Shown here piece by piece: positions 17,651 through 26,549 of a stretch of DNA of 64,000 bases. The translations under genes and the position numbers were made by a program. A model generated the notes under the pieces. The model worked only from the letters and a program-made list of their open reading frames with translations, made no database searches and had not been told where the DNA came from. How positions within the stretch are numbered: the first letter of the stretch is position 1; each line of letters starts with the position of its first letter. The stretch lies in the NCBI GenBank assembly GCA_017471765.1, contig JAFURT010000001.1:38468-102467 (forward strand). Direction: 5' to 3'. Source of the stretch: Clostridia bacterium. Lineage in GTDB: Bacteria > Bacillota > Clostridia > Oscillospirales > Acutalibacteraceae.

Positions 17651-18598
17651 TTAGTTGCACTCGGCCTCCAGGGGACCGGCCAGGTCTTTCAGGAAGAACA
17701 GGCGGCCGGCCAGAGTGGGGATGTAGGAGGAGGTGATCCAGGGGGTGGTGCCGTGACGCAGAGTCATCCACAGGGACAGTCCCTGCCACTGCATACCGCG
17801 GCCCAGGGTGCCGTCGGCACCGCCGATGGCGTAGTCAGCCTGCAGGAACAGGCCGGGGCCGATGGTGTTGGCGCGGCAAGGCACCAAGGGGGTACGGGAC
17901 TTGAAGCTGGTCAGCGCATTCTGCTCCACCGTCAGGGGGTGAATCTTGGCACCGATGCGGTAGGGCTGTGCCTCCCACTCCTCGGCGGTGGCATAGTCAG
18001 CGGCAAAGGTGGGCTCCCAGAAGGCGATGTGGCACATACGGCCGATGCCGTACACCAGCACCAGCTTAGCACCCTCCGCCTTCAGGGCGGCAATCTTCTC
18101 GGGGTAGGTGGGCAGGTTGGCCTTGGTGGCAAAGTTACGCTGTGCCACCGGTACGGTCAGCTCGCCCAGGGGGTTGAACAGCGCCTGCTCCATGGCGTAC
18201 TGGAAGGAGCCGTGGTTATCGGAGGGCAGGGTGTTGCCCTCGCCGTCCGCCCACTCGTCCATGTTGAAGGTGTAGACGTGGTCGCAGGCCACCTTCCACT
18301 CTTTCAGGAAGTAGACGACCCACTTGTACATGCCCATGGGGCCTACGGGCAGGATGAAGGCAATCTTCTCGCCACGCTCTTTGGCCAGCTTGATCTGCAT
18401 GGCAATCTCGTGGCCCATGTAGGTCTCAAACTCGCCCAGGCTGTCGCACTGGACAGGCTGGAAAGCGGGATTCCAGAAGGGCTGGGGGTTGCAGATGGTC
18501 TCCGGGGCGTCGATGCAGGCGTCGATCTTCTCGAAATCCCAGCCGGCGGGGTAGAAGCCCTCCAGGGCGGAGCCTTTTACGGTAGAATTAAAATCCAT
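17651..18598 (-). CDS. Divergent NagB-like sugar-phosphate isomerase/deaminase
   Basis: 315 residues, longer than E. coli NagB (266). The fold and the FNMDEW block (NagB D72 position) are those of glucosamine-6-phosphate deaminases. The active-site loop reads [15 protein letters not shown] where NagB has GIGPDGHIAFNEP: the His and Glu of the catalytic triad are kept but the Asp (D141 in E. coli) is replaced by Met. The reaction may therefore be a changed one or act on a different amino-sugar phosphate. It lies 31 bases downstream of the PIG-L deacetylase, probably as the second gene of that operon. Confidence 0.75.
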   Translation of the reverse strand: MDFNSTVKGSALEGFYPAGWDFEKIDACIDAPETICNPQPFWNPAFQPVQCDSLGEFETYMGHEIAMQIKLAKERGEKIAFILPVGPMGMYKWVVYFLKEWKVACDHVYTFNMDEWADGEGNTLPSDNHGSFQYAMEQALFNPLGELTVPVAQRNFATKANLPTYPEKIAALKAEGAKLVLVYGIGRMCHIAFWEPTFAADYATAEEWEAQPYRIGAKIHPLTVEQNALTSFKSRTPLVPCRANTIGPGLFLQADYAIGGADGTLGRGMQWQGLSLWMTLRHGTTPWITSSYIPTLAGRLFFLKDLAGPLEAECN

Positions 18599-18629
18599 GG
18601 TATTTTCTCCTCTCTGATATATGTATGAA

Positions 18630-19337
18630 TTACGGCAAATAGCGCTTGGTGGTACCCTTCAGGTAGACCTGGCACTGGCGGAAGCCCTCGGCGTAGTCCG
18701 CACCGCACTGATAGCCACGGTAGCGGGAGCAGGTCTTGACCATGTCGGGGAAATCGATGCCGTCGTGGTCACGCATCCACACAATCTGGGACTCGTGGCA
18801 CTCCAGCATGTCCGCTTTCTTATCCACATAGGGGGTGATGTCTACGTACTCGGTGGGGTTGAAGTTGACGCCGGCCAGCGTGTCCATGTAGTAGATGGGC
18901 ACCATCTTGGCTGCACCCTCTACCGCCGTGTGGTAGTTGGGCAGGGTGGCGGTGAAGCTGGCATCGAACACCAGACGGGAGACAGCGGTGTGGTCGGGCA
19001 TATAGTCGTCCGGGTCGTGGGTGATGATGAAGTCCGGATTCACCGACTTGATTACATCTACCACCTTGTCCCGGGCCTCTTTGTTGTTGTCGTAGATGGC
19101 CAGGTCGTCAAACCGGCTGTGGATAATCTCAAAGCCGGCCATTTCTGCGGAGCGCTCGGCTTCCTTGGCACGCATCTCGGTGAGTTCATCCGGGGGGATG
19201 ATCACGTGGCCCAGGTTGCCGCTGGACAGATGGCACACCACCACACGGTCACCACGCTCTTTACACTTGAGCAGGGTGCCGGCGCAGGCAATCTCCATGT
19301 CGTCCGGATGGCAGGAAATGCACAATACAGTATACAT
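18630..19337 (-). CDS. PIG-L/LmbE-family deacetylase
   Basis: 235 residues. The zinc-binding motif [14 protein letters not shown] is at residues 9-22 and the second motif ([16 protein letters not shown], with PDH) near 110. These are the catalytic Asp and metal ligands of N-acetylglucosamine deacetylases such as MshB, BshB and GlcNAc-PI deacetylase. Together with the NagB-like gene it could deacetylate and then process an N-acetyl amino sugar or its phosphate, a job done by NagA elsewhere. No NagA was seen in the window. It starts with a clear AAGGAGG site. Confidence 0.85.
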   Translation of the reverse strand: MYTVLCISCHPDDMEIACAGTLLKCKERGDRVVVCHLSSGNLGHVIIPPDELTEMRAKEAERSAEMAGFEIIHSRFDDLAIYDNNKEARDKVVDVIKSVNPDFIITHDPDDYMPDHTAVSRLVFDASFTATLPNYHTAVEGAAKMVPIYYMDTLAGVNFNPTEYVDITPYVDKKADMLECHESQIVWMRDHDGIDFPDMVKTCSRYRGYQCGADYAEGFRQCQVYLKGTTKRYLP

Positions 19338-19376
19338 AGATACAACCTCCTTGAAATTTTTATTGTTCTACCTTAC

Positions 19377-19422
19377 ATTATACGGTTTTTGACTTGCAAA
19401 GGAGTGGAAAATCAGGTATAAT
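19377..19422. promoter_or_regulatory. Divergent promoters for PIG-L and AraC genes
   Basis: For AraC (+): TTGCAA (19394-19399), 17 bases, TATAAT (19417-19422). For PIG-L (minus): a perfect TATAAT at 19377-19382 with a poor -35, which suggests activation. The two promoters are back to back, so AraC is the natural candidate regulator. Confidence 0.6.
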
Positions 19423-19451
19423 ACTAACAAAATCAGCCGAGGGGATTTTCT

Positions 19452-20342
19452 ATGCAGAATAATATTGTAAAACACAGCTTTGACACGGTGTTTGAAATTG
19501 AAAAGCTCATCACTATTTTCTATATGGAAATGTCCAAGGATTTCTGCTATGAGGGAGAACAGCACGACTTTTGGGAAATGGTGTACATTGACAAAGGGGA
19601 GATGCTATGCACCGCCGATAAAAGCCAGTTTGTCCTGAAAAGCGGCGAGCTGACCTTCCACCAGCCAAATGAGTTTCACAATCTTTCCGGTGACCGCCGT
19701 GTGGCCCCCAATGTAAGCATCCTGACCTTTGAGTGCCATAGCCCGGAGATGCAGCATTTTGCCGGCAAGATTTTTCGCCTTAACGCCGAGGAACGCTCCC
19801 TGCTGGCTATGCTGTTTGAGGAGGGGCTGTCCTGCTTTCGCATGGCTGATCCTCACGACCCACTGCTGCAACGGATGGAGCTGGTGGGGGATGCTCCCTT
19901 TGGCAGCCAGCAGCTGACTAAAAATCTGCTGGAGATCTTTCTGGTTAAGCTACACCGGCACAAGGAATCCCTAACCAAGCAGAGCCGCTTTAATGTGCAG
20001 GTAAACGGCATTGCGGTGCCCATGGAGGTAAAAGAAATCTTGGACGTGCTGGAGGCGAACATTTACGGGCGGCTGACGGTGGCGGACATCGCCCGGGTAT
20101 TGGGTAAGAGCGAAAGCACGCTGAAAGAACGGTTTGCCCTTTACCGTTCCGGCGGCATTATCCATCACTACAACTCTTTGAAAATCAAAGAGGCAAAACG
20201 GCTCATCCGGGAGGGCCGGTACAATCTGGCGCAGATTGCTGACCTGCTCCGGTTTGATACCCCACAATATTTCTCCAAATGCTTCAAGGACCATACCCGC
20301 ATGACGCCCAGTGAGTATAAACGGTCGATATTGCGAAACTGA
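19452..20342 (+). CDS. AraC-family transcriptional regulator
   Basis: 296 residues. An N-terminal cupin-like sensing domain (EGEQHDFWEMVYIDKGEMLC, LTFHQPNEFHNL) is followed by a C-terminal double helix-turn-helix (about 205-296: ADIARVLGKSESTLKERF, LAQIADLLRFDTPQYFSKCFKDHTRMTPSEYK). Members with this cupin usually sense sugars. It is divergent from the PIG-L/NagB-like operon, which it probably activates. A bidirectional terminator follows the gene. Confidence 0.85.
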   Translation: MQNNIVKHSFDTVFEIEKLITIFYMEMSKDFCYEGEQHDFWEMVYIDKGEMLCTADKSQFVLKSGELTFHQPNEFHNLSGDRRVAPNVSILTFECHSPEMQHFAGKIFRLNAEERSLLAMLFEEGLSCFRMADPHDPLLQRMELVGDAPFGSQQLTKNLLEIFLVKLHRHKESLTKQSRFNVQVNGIAVPMEVKEILDVLEANIYGRLTVADIARVLGKSESTLKERFALYRSGGIIHHYNSLKIKEAKRLIREGRYNLAQIADLLRFDTPQYFSKCFKDHTRMTPSEYKRSILRN

Positions 20343-20348
20343 ACAGAA

Positions 20349-20384
20349 AGAAAAAACGGTATGCCGGGCATACCGTTTTTTCTT
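20349..20384. terminator. Bidirectional terminator
   Basis: Stem AAAAAACGGTATGC with its complement and a 3-base loop; A- and T-tracts serve both convergent genes (AraC and the S24 repressor). Confidence 0.9.
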
Positions 20385-21022
20385 TAGATATATTTCCGCT
20401 TGCTTTCCACGACCAGGCCGACGATAGTGACCTGAGTCATCTGCTCGCCCTCAAAGCGGCGGGGAGGATAGTAGGGGTTGACGCTCTGCAGCTCCAGCCA
20501 CTCATCCGTGTACACCACACGCTTGACCAGTCCCTCCTCGCCATCCACCAGCACCACGGCATAGCGGCCGGAATCCACCTTGTCCTGGCGACGCACCAGC
20601 ACCAGATCCCGGTCATTGATCATGGGGGTCATGCTGTCCCCGGTAACCCGGAGCCAGAAATAGTCACAGCCACTCCGCAGGGTGGCGGCATCCACCGGCT
20701 CGGTGCCGGAGGGGTCTTCAAACACTACGCCGCCACAGCCGGCACGCACAGCGCCCATCACCGGCAAGGGAACGGCATCCGGGGAGGCAAAGCTGGCGGG
20801 GGGCTCCATCTCGTCGGATAGCCCCATCAGCCACTGGGTGCTGACATGAAAATGGGTGGCCAGCAGATGGAGGGTAGGGAGGTTGATTTTAGAGGTATCG
20901 CCGCGCTCCCACCGCATGACGGTGGACTTGTTTACACCGGTGAGTTGGCCAATCTGTTCCAACGTTTCGTGGGAGTCCTCCCGGCATCGCCGCAGACGCA
21001 GGGCGGTAAGGTTTTCATTCAC
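20384..21022 (-). CDS. Phage repressor: XRE helix-turn-helix plus S24 (LexA-like) peptidase
   Basis: About 212 residues. HTH at residues 5-65 (TLEQIGQLTGVNKSTVMRWERG), then a LexA-type domain with the self-cleavage dipeptide in VRAGCGG, catalytic Ser130 (VTGDSMTP) and Lys167 (GLVKRV). It is expected to repress the head operon and to be inactivated by RecA-promoted self-cleavage after DNA damage. The GTG at 21022 is the chosen start, with AAAGGAG 8 bases before it; the upstream in-frame ATG would add an unconserved leader. Repeated GTTGCAAAA(T/C)GC and GTGTTG/CAACAC elements in front of it are likely operators. Confidence 0.9.
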   Translation of the reverse strand: MNENLTALRLRRCREDSHETLEQIGQLTGVNKSTVMRWERGDTSKINLPTLHLLATHFHVSTQWLMGLSDEMEPPASFASPDAVPLPVMGAVRAGCGGVVFEDPSGTEPVDAATLRSGCDYFWLRVTGDSMTPMINDRDLVLVRRQDKVDSGRYAVVLVDGEEGLVKRVVYTDEWLELQSVNPYYPPRRFEGEQMTQVTIVGLVVESKRKYI

Positions 21023-21078
21023 GATATTCGCTCCTTTCGGTAAAGGGGGTATAATTTCTATGCATATTCTAACACATG

Positions 21079-21122
21079 GTGTTGAGAAATGCAACACAAA
21101 TTTCGAAAAAGTTGCAAAATGC
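21079..21122. promoter_or_regulatory. Candidate repressor operators OL
   Basis: GTGTTG (21079-21084) and CAACAC (21092-21097) form a dyad, and GTTGCAAAATGC lies at 21111-21122. A near copy, GTTGCAAAACGC, occurs at 21448-21459 before the next gene. Both sets flank the rightward promoter region. Confidence 0.55.
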
Positions 21123-21124
21123 TA

Positions 21125-21153
21125 TTGACAAGTGCGGAAAATGGGTTTACAAT
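21125..21153 (+). promoter_or_regulatory. Rightward promoter of the phage head operon
   Basis: TTGACA, 17-base spacer, TACAAT: consensus -35 and one mismatch in the -10. It is placed directly beside the repeated operator candidates. Confidence 0.8.
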
Positions 21154-21233
21154 AATAGGCAAGACGAACGTTTGTTCGATTGCAAAGACGCTTCGGACAG
21201 AGGTGCCGGGAACAGTGTAGCGGAGGTGAAGCG

Positions 21234-21425
21234 ATGAAGCTGGGAGAATGGAACGGATTGGTGCATAGACTGCCGCCGGAGACACCGGTGGTGTTTTTAT
21301 GTGACGGAACAAAAGCGTTGGAGCCGGGTGACTATTGCGACGGCCTGGCTGTAAAGCCATCGGAAATGTGGGAAGGGGATGGTTGGCGTCCCTGTGTTTT
21401 AGTGGAATTGGGGGAGCCGTTTTGA
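21234..21425 (+). CDS. Small hypothetical protein, first gene of the phage operon
   Basis: 63 residues (MKLGEWNGLVHRLPPE…), no membrane segment and no recognisable domain. ATG 21234 has CGGAGGTGA just upstream. Being first behind the repressed promoter, it could be an early regulatory or anti-repressor type product, but nothing in the sequence shows this. Confidence 0.6.
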   Translation: MKLGEWNGLVHRLPPETPVVFLCDGTKALEPGDYCDGLAVKPSEMWEGDGWRPCVLVELGEPF

Positions 21426-21447
21426 TGTCTTTTTATATTTGCACAAA

Positions 21448-21459
21448 GTTGCAAAACGC
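21448..21459 (+). promoter_or_regulatory. Second copy of the repressor-type element
   Basis: GTTGCAAAACGC, one mismatch from the element at 21111-21122, just before the ribosome site of the small terminase-like gene. Confidence 0.45.
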
Positions 21460-21473
21460 AATCGGAGGTGCTT

Positions 21474-21869
21474 ATGCATAACACAGTATTAAGGCGATGG
21501 CGGCTGGCGGATATTGAGGCGGCTATCCACCGGGCGAAGGCCTATGCAGAGGCGCAGGAGGTACCGCTGACGGTTGAACGGCTGGCGGCAGAAATGGATA
21601 TGGAGCTGTCTGTGTTCCGGCAGATAGCCGATGGGGAGATCATCGGCACCAGTCCCGTTATGATCGCCAAGGTTACCGCTATCCGGCGGGCGGCCGGGGA
21701 GGCAACTGCCAGCGTGATGGAGCATGCTCTTCGTCGAGGGACAAGCCCCAATATGCACATGCTGTACCTGAAAAATCATGCCGGCTATGATACGGATAAA
21801 GCCAGCCGGGCATCGGAGCCGACACGGCCACCGGTGCTGTTTGTGGGAGAGGAGGACATTCCAGACTAA
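21474..21869 (+). CDS. Small terminase subunit-like protein
   Basis: 131 residues, mostly helical, with an HTH-like segment (LTVERLAAEMDMELSVFRQIADGE) and a second helical part (VTAIRRAAGEATASVMEHALRRGTSPNMHMLYLKNHAGY). Size and position, two genes before the large terminase, fit a DNA-recognising small subunit. The LKNHAGY ending resembles small-terminase families in clostridial prophages. ATG 21474 is preferred over GTG 21468, which overlaps the GGAGG site. Confidence 0.6.
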   Translation: MHNTVLRRWRLADIEAAIHRAKAYAEAQEVPLTVERLAAEMDMELSVFRQIADGEIIGTSPVMIAKVTAIRRAAGEATASVMEHALRRGTSPNMHMLYLKNHAGYDTDKASRASEPTRPPVLFVGEEDIPD

Positions 21870-21870
21870 C

Positions 21871-22041
21871 ATGGATGAACTGATGGATGTTTATAAGCGA
21901 TCTATTCAGCAGTTGCAACAGCGGCACGAAAAACTGACGAAAGAAATCAGTCTGTATGATAAACGTGTGGCTTTGCTGGAGGAGGAGATCGACGAATTGT
22001 ATGAGGCGATGAGCATGATGCGCCGCCATATGAGGGATTGA
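21871..22041 (+). CDS. Small coiled-coil protein
   Basis: 56 residues, nearly all one predicted coiled coil (LQQRHEKLTKEISLYDKRVA then LLEEEIDELYEAMSMMRRHM). It sits one base after the small-terminase-like gene and one base before the TerL gene. Its function is unknown; small coiled-coil proteins are common in phage packaging operons. Confidence 0.7.
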   Translation: MDELMDVYKRSIQQLQQRHEKLTKEISLYDKRVALLEEEIDELYEAMSMMRRHMRD

Positions 22042-22042
22042 T

Positions 22043-23323
22043 ATGGAGCCGGTCAAGGTGTATCTGCCTGAGGTGGTGGGTGGTGGATACCGGGCTTTCT
22101 GGGACTGCCGCCTGCGGTACCGGGTGGTCAAGGGCGGCAAGGCCTCGAAGAAATCCTCCACCACGGCGCTGTGGTATATTCTGCATCTGATGAAATACCC
22201 GGCGGCCAATCTGCTGGTGGTGCGGAATGTCTACCGCACCCATGCAGACAGTACCTTTGCCCAGTTGCGGTGGGCCATTCGCCGGTTGGGGGTGGAGCAT
22301 CTGTGGCGAGCTGTGCGGGAGCCGTTGGAGCTCTGCTACACGCCCACCGGGCAACGGATCCTGTTCCGGGGGCTTGACCATGTGGAAAAGCTGGCCTCCA
22401 CCACCGTGGAGCAGGGGGTGCTGTGTTGGGTGTGGCTGGAGGAGGCCTTTGAGATTGCCCGGGAGGCGGATTTTGATATGCTTGACCTGTCCGTACCCCG
22501 GGGAGAGGTGCCGCCGCCCCTGTTCAAACAGACAACGGTGACCTTTAACCCCTGGCATGAGGGGCATTGGCTGAAGAGTCGGTTTTTTGACCGGGAAAGC
22601 CCGGACGTGCTGGCCATCACCACCGACTATCGCTGCAATGAGTTCCTGGATGAGACCGACCGGCAAATCTACCAGCGTATGCGGGAGGAAAATCCCCGGA
22701 AATATGCTGTTGCCGGGCTGGGGGAATGGGGACACAGTGAGGGACTGGTGTTTGAAAACTGGCAGGTGGAGGCTTTTTCCGTAGAGGAACTGCGGCGGGA
22801 AGGTGTGCGGCATATCTTTGGGCTGGATTACGGCTATACCAATGACCCCACCGCCTTTATCGCCGCTGCTGTGGAGGAAGCCACCGGGCGGCTGTATATC
22901 TACGATGAGCATTACGAAAAGCGGATGCTCAATGGGGATATTGCCGCCATGCTACAGCGCAAAGGCTATGGCAAGGAGCGTATCCGGGCGGACAGCGCGG
23001 AGCCAAAATCCAACGATGACCTGCGGCGGCTGGGCATCAGCCGTCTGCAACCGGCCGGAAAGGGGCAAAACTCCGTTATTGCCGGCATCAGCCGCCTGCA
23101 GGAGTACCGGATGGTGGTGCATCCCCGGTGTGTCCACACCCTGGCAGAGCTATCCGGCTATGTATGGGAGCAGGCGGGGGACGGTACCTTCTGCAACCGG
23201 CCCTGTGACAGGGATAACCATCTGATGGATGCTCTGCGGTATGCCATGGAGGACGTGCCCCGGTCTACCACGCAGACCGGACAAGTGTACCGGTACGGAC
23301 TGCCGCGGGGCGGATGGCGATAG
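22043..23323 (+). CDS. terL: Phage terminase large subunit (PBSX/Terminase_3 type)
   Basis: 426 residues. ATPase part: Walker-A-like VVKGGKASKKSST (about 28-40) and Walker B CWVWLEEAF (about 129-137). Nuclease part: GLDYGYTNDPTAF (first metal Asp), RADSAEPKS and the C-terminal DRDNHLMDALRYA, the three acidic clusters of the RNase H-like terminase nuclease. All key residues are present, so it looks active. It packages DNA into proheads through the portal encoded two genes later. Confidence 0.92.
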   Translation: MEPVKVYLPEVVGGGYRAFWDCRLRYRVVKGGKASKKSSTTALWYILHLMKYPAANLLVVRNVYRTHADSTFAQLRWAIRRLGVEHLWRAVREPLELCYTPTGQRILFRGLDHVEKLASTTVEQGVLCWVWLEEAFEIAREADFDMLDLSVPRGEVPPPLFKQTTVTFNPWHEGHWLKSRFFDRESPDVLAITTDYRCNEFLDETDRQIYQRMREENPRKYAVAGLGEWGHSEGLVFENWQVEAFSVEELRREGVRHIFGLDYGYTNDPTAFIAAAVEEATGRLYIYDEHYEKRMLNGDIAAMLQRKGYGKERIRADSAEPKSNDDLRRLGISRLQPAGKGQNSVIAGISRLQEYRMVVHPRCVHTLAELSGYVWEQAGDGTFCNRPCDRDNHLMDALRYAMEDVPRSTTQTGQVYRYGLPRGGWR

Positions 23324-23335
23324 AAAGGAGACAAT

Positions 23336-23548
23336 ATGGCGTTTTGGATTGGTTGGTTTTGTGGCTTGGCCACGGCGGCTCTTGGGCTTCTGTGGCGGTG
23401 GCTACGCCGCACCGGTGTGGAAAAGCCGGTGGCGAAGCGACGATACGCACAGACCTGGCAGGAGACACGAAATTTTCTCTACTATGACGGGACGGTAATG
23501 CCTGTCAGCAAACACAAAAAGGAGGACAACAATGGCAAAAAACACTAA
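23336..23548 (+). CDS. Small membrane protein of the phage operon
   Basis: 70 residues with one N-terminal transmembrane helix (FWIGWFCGLATAALGLLWRWL) and a basic, hydrophilic tail. The GAAAGGAG site is close by and the 3' end overlaps the portal gene by 17 bases. It has no family I recognise; a position between TerL and portal is unusual for a holin. Confidence 0.7.
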   Translation: MAFWIGWFCGLATAALGLLWRWLRRTGVEKPVAKRRYAQTWQETRNFLYYDGTVMPVSKHKKEDNNGKKH

Positions 23549-25151
23549 ACGGCGTATTCCGCCTGCACAGGTACAGCAGGAATATCGGCAGGGGGTGGAA
23601 TACAAGCGTCAGCTTGGTGCCCACGGAATGGCTGAGCAGAGCCGCATCAATGAGCGCTTCTATTCCGGTGACCAGTGGTATGGTGTGAACTGCGGGGACA
23701 GCCGTCCCCTGGTGCGGCACAATGTCATCAAGCGGATCGGTGACTATAAGATGGCAGTGGTGGGGGCGGCCCCTGTGTCGGTGCGCTACTCCGCCGAGGG
23801 GGTTGCTGATACCCCTGCTATCCGGGAGCAGGTGGAGGGGTATCGCCGGGCGCTTTGCCGGGGCGATAAAGCCACTGCCCCCACAGCGGCGGCGGTGAAG
23901 ACCCAGGCGGCCGCCCGGGCACTGACGGATTATTTCCAGACCACGGCAAAGCGGCTGAAGCTGGACTATCTCAAACAGCGGGTACTGCGGAATGCCTATA
24001 TCGCCGGTACCGGCGTGCTGTACACTTACTGGAATGACAGTGCTGGCACCGGCCAGTATGCGGATGACGCCTGCACGGCGCCCATCCGGGGCGATATGGC
24101 GGCTGAGGTGCTGGAAATTGAGCAGGTGTACATGGGGGATGTGACGGTGGAAGACATCCAGCAACAGCCCTATGTGCTGATTGCCCAGCGCCAGCCGGTC
24201 AGTCGTATCCAGGCACTGGCCAAACGGCATGGCTGTCGAGACTGGGAGAGCATCCGTGGGGATGAGGCATCCGGCCGTAACGGCCACGCCACGCTGCTGA
24301 CCCGCTTCTGGAAAGAGGTGGGGGAGGACGGCATCTGCACCGTCCGTGCGATGCAGGTATGCGGTGACACCGCGGTGCGTGAGGCATGGAATATGGGGCT
24401 TCGGCTGTATCCCCTGGCGATGTTCCGCTGGGAGGAAAAACGGCATTGCTGTTACGGCGAGAGCGAGATTCCTCACCTGATCCCCAACCAGATTGCGATC
24501 AATCGCACCGTATCCGCCGGGGTGTGGGCGGTGATGATGATGGGGATGCCCATCATGCTGGTGAATGGGGATGTGGTGACACAGCCCATCACCAATGACC
24601 CGGGACAGATCATTCCGGTGTATGGCTCGGCTGACGAGCTCCGGGAGGCGGTGCGGTATGTGGATCCCCCGGCCTTTTCAGCCCAGCTGGACGCCAACGT
24701 GCAGAGCCTCATCAGCGATACCATGACCCAGGCGGGCGTGAGCAGTACCCTTTTGGGTGATGTGAAGCCCAACAACACCTCGGCTATTATCGCCGTGCGG
24801 GAGGCATCCCTGATGCCTCTGCAGATGATGCAAAACCGTTTCTACACCTTCATCGAGGAGGTGGCTCGCATTTGGGCGGAATTCTGGCTGACCATGTATG
24901 GTAGCCGGGGACTCCGCATCGAGGAGGAGCAGGGGGTCTGGTATATGCCCTTTGATGGGGCACAGTACCGGGCGCTGTTACCTGAACTGCGAGTGGACGT
25001 AGGCAGTGGTGATGCGTACAGTGAGACCCGTGTCACCGAGACACTGGATAACCTGTACAAGAACGGTATCATCACCGCAAAACAGTATCTCAGCCGCCTG
25101 CCCAGCGGAGCCGTCCCCAGATTGGATTCGCTGTTGCAGGAGCTGGCATAA
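23532..25151 (+). CDS. Phage portal protein (P22-like)
   Basis: 539 residues. The N-terminal YKRQLGAHGMAEQSRINERFYSGDQW resembles portals of P22 type (RFYSGDQW block). The long helical stem and the clip region follow, with SAGVWAVMMMGMPIML and NTSAIIAVREASLMPLQMM (a conserved portal stretch). It forms the dodecameric DNA channel on the prohead. It lies downstream of TerL and upstream of scaffold and capsid, the usual order. Confidence 0.88.
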   Translation: MAKNTKRRIPPAQVQQEYRQGVEYKRQLGAHGMAEQSRINERFYSGDQWYGVNCGDSRPLVRHNVIKRIGDYKMAVVGAAPVSVRYSAEGVADTPAIREQVEGYRRALCRGDKATAPTAAAVKTQAAARALTDYFQTTAKRLKLDYLKQRVLRNAYIAGTGVLYTYWNDSAGTGQYADDACTAPIRGDMAAEVLEIEQVYMGDVTVEDIQQQPYVLIAQRQPVSRIQALAKRHGCRDWESIRGDEASGRNGHATLLTRFWKEVGEDGICTVRAMQVCGDTAVREAWNMGLRLYPLAMFRWEEKRHCCYGESEIPHLIPNQIAINRTVSAGVWAVMMMGMPIMLVNGDVVTQPITNDPGQIIPVYGSADELREAVRYVDPPAFSAQLDANVQSLISDTMTQAGVSSTLLGDVKPNNTSAIIAVREASLMPLQMMQNRFYTFIEEVARIWAEFWLTMYGSRGLRIEEEQGVWYMPFDGAQYRALLPELRVDVGSGDAYSETRVTETLDNLYKNGIITAKQYLSRLPSGAVPRLDSLLQELA

Positions 25152-25208
25152 ATTCTCTCACCCCACCCTTATCCGAAGGGAGGTGAACGATATGAAGGAG
25201 GAGTAGCC

Positions 25209-25586
25209 ATGAACCCAAGCGAGCAGGAGCCGATTATTGCCACGACCGAGCCGGAGGTGCCGGTGAGCGAACCCGATATAGCCCCCCCGGAGACGGATGT
25301 GACCGATCGGCTGGCGGCAGATTTTTTGCAGCTTACGGAGGAATTCCCCGCACTGCAAAGCCCTGCCCAATTGCCGGATGCGGTGCTGGATATGGCGGCG
25401 GAGGAAGCAATTCCTTTGCTGGATGCCTATCTGCGCTACCGCTGGCAGGAAGAAAAAAAGGTGCAGGCCGCTACCCGGCAGGCTGAGGAGGCGGCACGGC
25501 GTTCAGCCGGGTCACTCTCTGCCGGAGCACAGCAGGCACCGCCTGAGCAGGATGCATTTCTCCGGGCATTCCGCCGGGCACTGTAA
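25209..25586 (+). CDS. Scaffolding-like protein
   Basis: 125 residues, acidic and Pro-rich at the start, then helical with Ala/Glu/Arg-rich sequence (EEKKVQAATRQAEEAARRS) and a basic C-terminal end (FLRAFRRAL). The position between portal and capsid and this composition fit a scaffolding protein, whose C-terminal basic helix contacts the coat. No sequence motif proves it. AAGGAGGAG precedes the ATG. Confidence 0.65.
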   Translation: MNPSEQEPIIATTEPEVPVSEPDIAPPETDVTDRLAADFLQLTEEFPALQSPAQLPDAVLDMAAEEAIPLLDAYLRYRWQEEKKVQAATRQAEEAARRSAGSLSAGAQQAPPEQDAFLRAFRRAL

Positions 25587-25622
25587 ACAACAACGATGTA
25601 TAACAGAAAGGAAAGAAAAACT

Positions 25623-26534
25623 ATGAGTCTTAATTTGGAAACTATTTCCCAGAAGATGACCGACGAGCTGGACAAGGCCGTCGTTCAGAAGCCTGTCACC
25701 GGTTTTATGGCGGACAACACCCTGCGGGGTAAGTTTGTGGGTGCCAAAACGGTGATGATTCCTGAGCTGAATATCTCCGGTCTGGGTGACTATGACCGGG
25801 ATACCGGCTTTGTCACCGGCACGGTGGCGGTGTCCGCTACCCCCTTTACCCTGTCTATGGACAGAGGCCGTTCCTTCCAGCTTGACCGGGAGGACAACGA
25901 TGAGTCCGGCATTGCCGACCTGGCCGGTCAGGTTATGGGCGAGTTCGTCCGTACCCGTGTTGTGCCGGAGGTGGACGCTTATGTGCTGTCCAAGCTGGCC
26001 GGCTATGCGGTGACCGCCAATCAGACTGTGACCGGCACCCCCGCCGAGGATGCCTACGCCATGCTGACCGAGGCAATCGCCAAGGTGCAGAACAGTGTGG
26101 GCTATGATGAAGAACTGGTAGCCTTTGTGGATGGGGATATGCTGTTTGCTCTGCAGAACAGCCCGGACATCTCCCGCCACCTGGTGATGAACACCTTTGC
26201 CAAGGGTGAACTGCATACCCAGGTGAACAGCCTCAACGGTGTGGCTATTCTGCCGGTGCCGGACAGCCGCATGAAGACCGCCTACACCTTCTGCGACGGC
26301 ACCACCGAGGGCCAGGAGGCTGGCGGCTTTACGCCTACGGATTCTGCCAAGAGCATCGGTCTTCTGCTGGTGCCCCGTCGTGCGGCTTCTCTTATCAAGA
26401 AGACGGAGCAGGTGCGTTGCTTTGACCCTGCTCACAACCTGAAGGCGGATGCCTGGAAGCTGGACTACCGCCTGTACTATGACGTGGTCATCAAGGATAG
26501 CCTGAAGAACGGCATCTACGCCTACGTCTATTAA
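25623..26534 (+). CDS. Major capsid protein (HK97-fold type)
   Basis: About 303 residues. The N-terminal helix (LETISQKMTDELDKAVVQ) is followed by GKFVGAKTVMIPELNISGLGDYDRDTGF and TPFTLSMDRGRSFQLDREDNDES, a pattern of clostridial prophage coat proteins, and the C-terminal YRLYYDVVIKDSLKNGIYAYV closes the fold. No N-terminal protease domain is present, so maturation by a separate protease is not indicated. ATG 25623 is preferred; in-frame codons further upstream lie within the leader. Confidence 0.85.
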   Translation: MSLNLETISQKMTDELDKAVVQKPVTGFMADNTLRGKFVGAKTVMIPELNISGLGDYDRDTGFVTGTVAVSATPFTLSMDRGRSFQLDREDNDESGIADLAGQVMGEFVRTRVVPEVDAYVLSKLAGYAVTANQTVTGTPAEDAYAMLTEAIAKVQNSVGYDEELVAFVDGDMLFALQNSPDISRHLVMNTFAKGELHTQVNSLNGVAILPVPDSRMKTAYTFCDGTTEGQEAGGFTPTDSAKSIGLLLVPRRAASLIKKTEQVRCFDPAHNLKADAWKLDYRLYYDVVIKDSLKNGIYAYVY

Positions 26535-26549
26535 TAAGGCGGTGAGCGC

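Noticed and set aside
17753-18628. 291-codon open frame on the plus strand
   Set aside because: Antisense of the NagB-like gene, no ribosome site and no domain.
25192-25206. Tiny reading frame (ATG, three codons, TAG) before the scaffold gene
   Set aside because: It holds the ribosome site of the scaffold gene; too short to be a gene in its own right.
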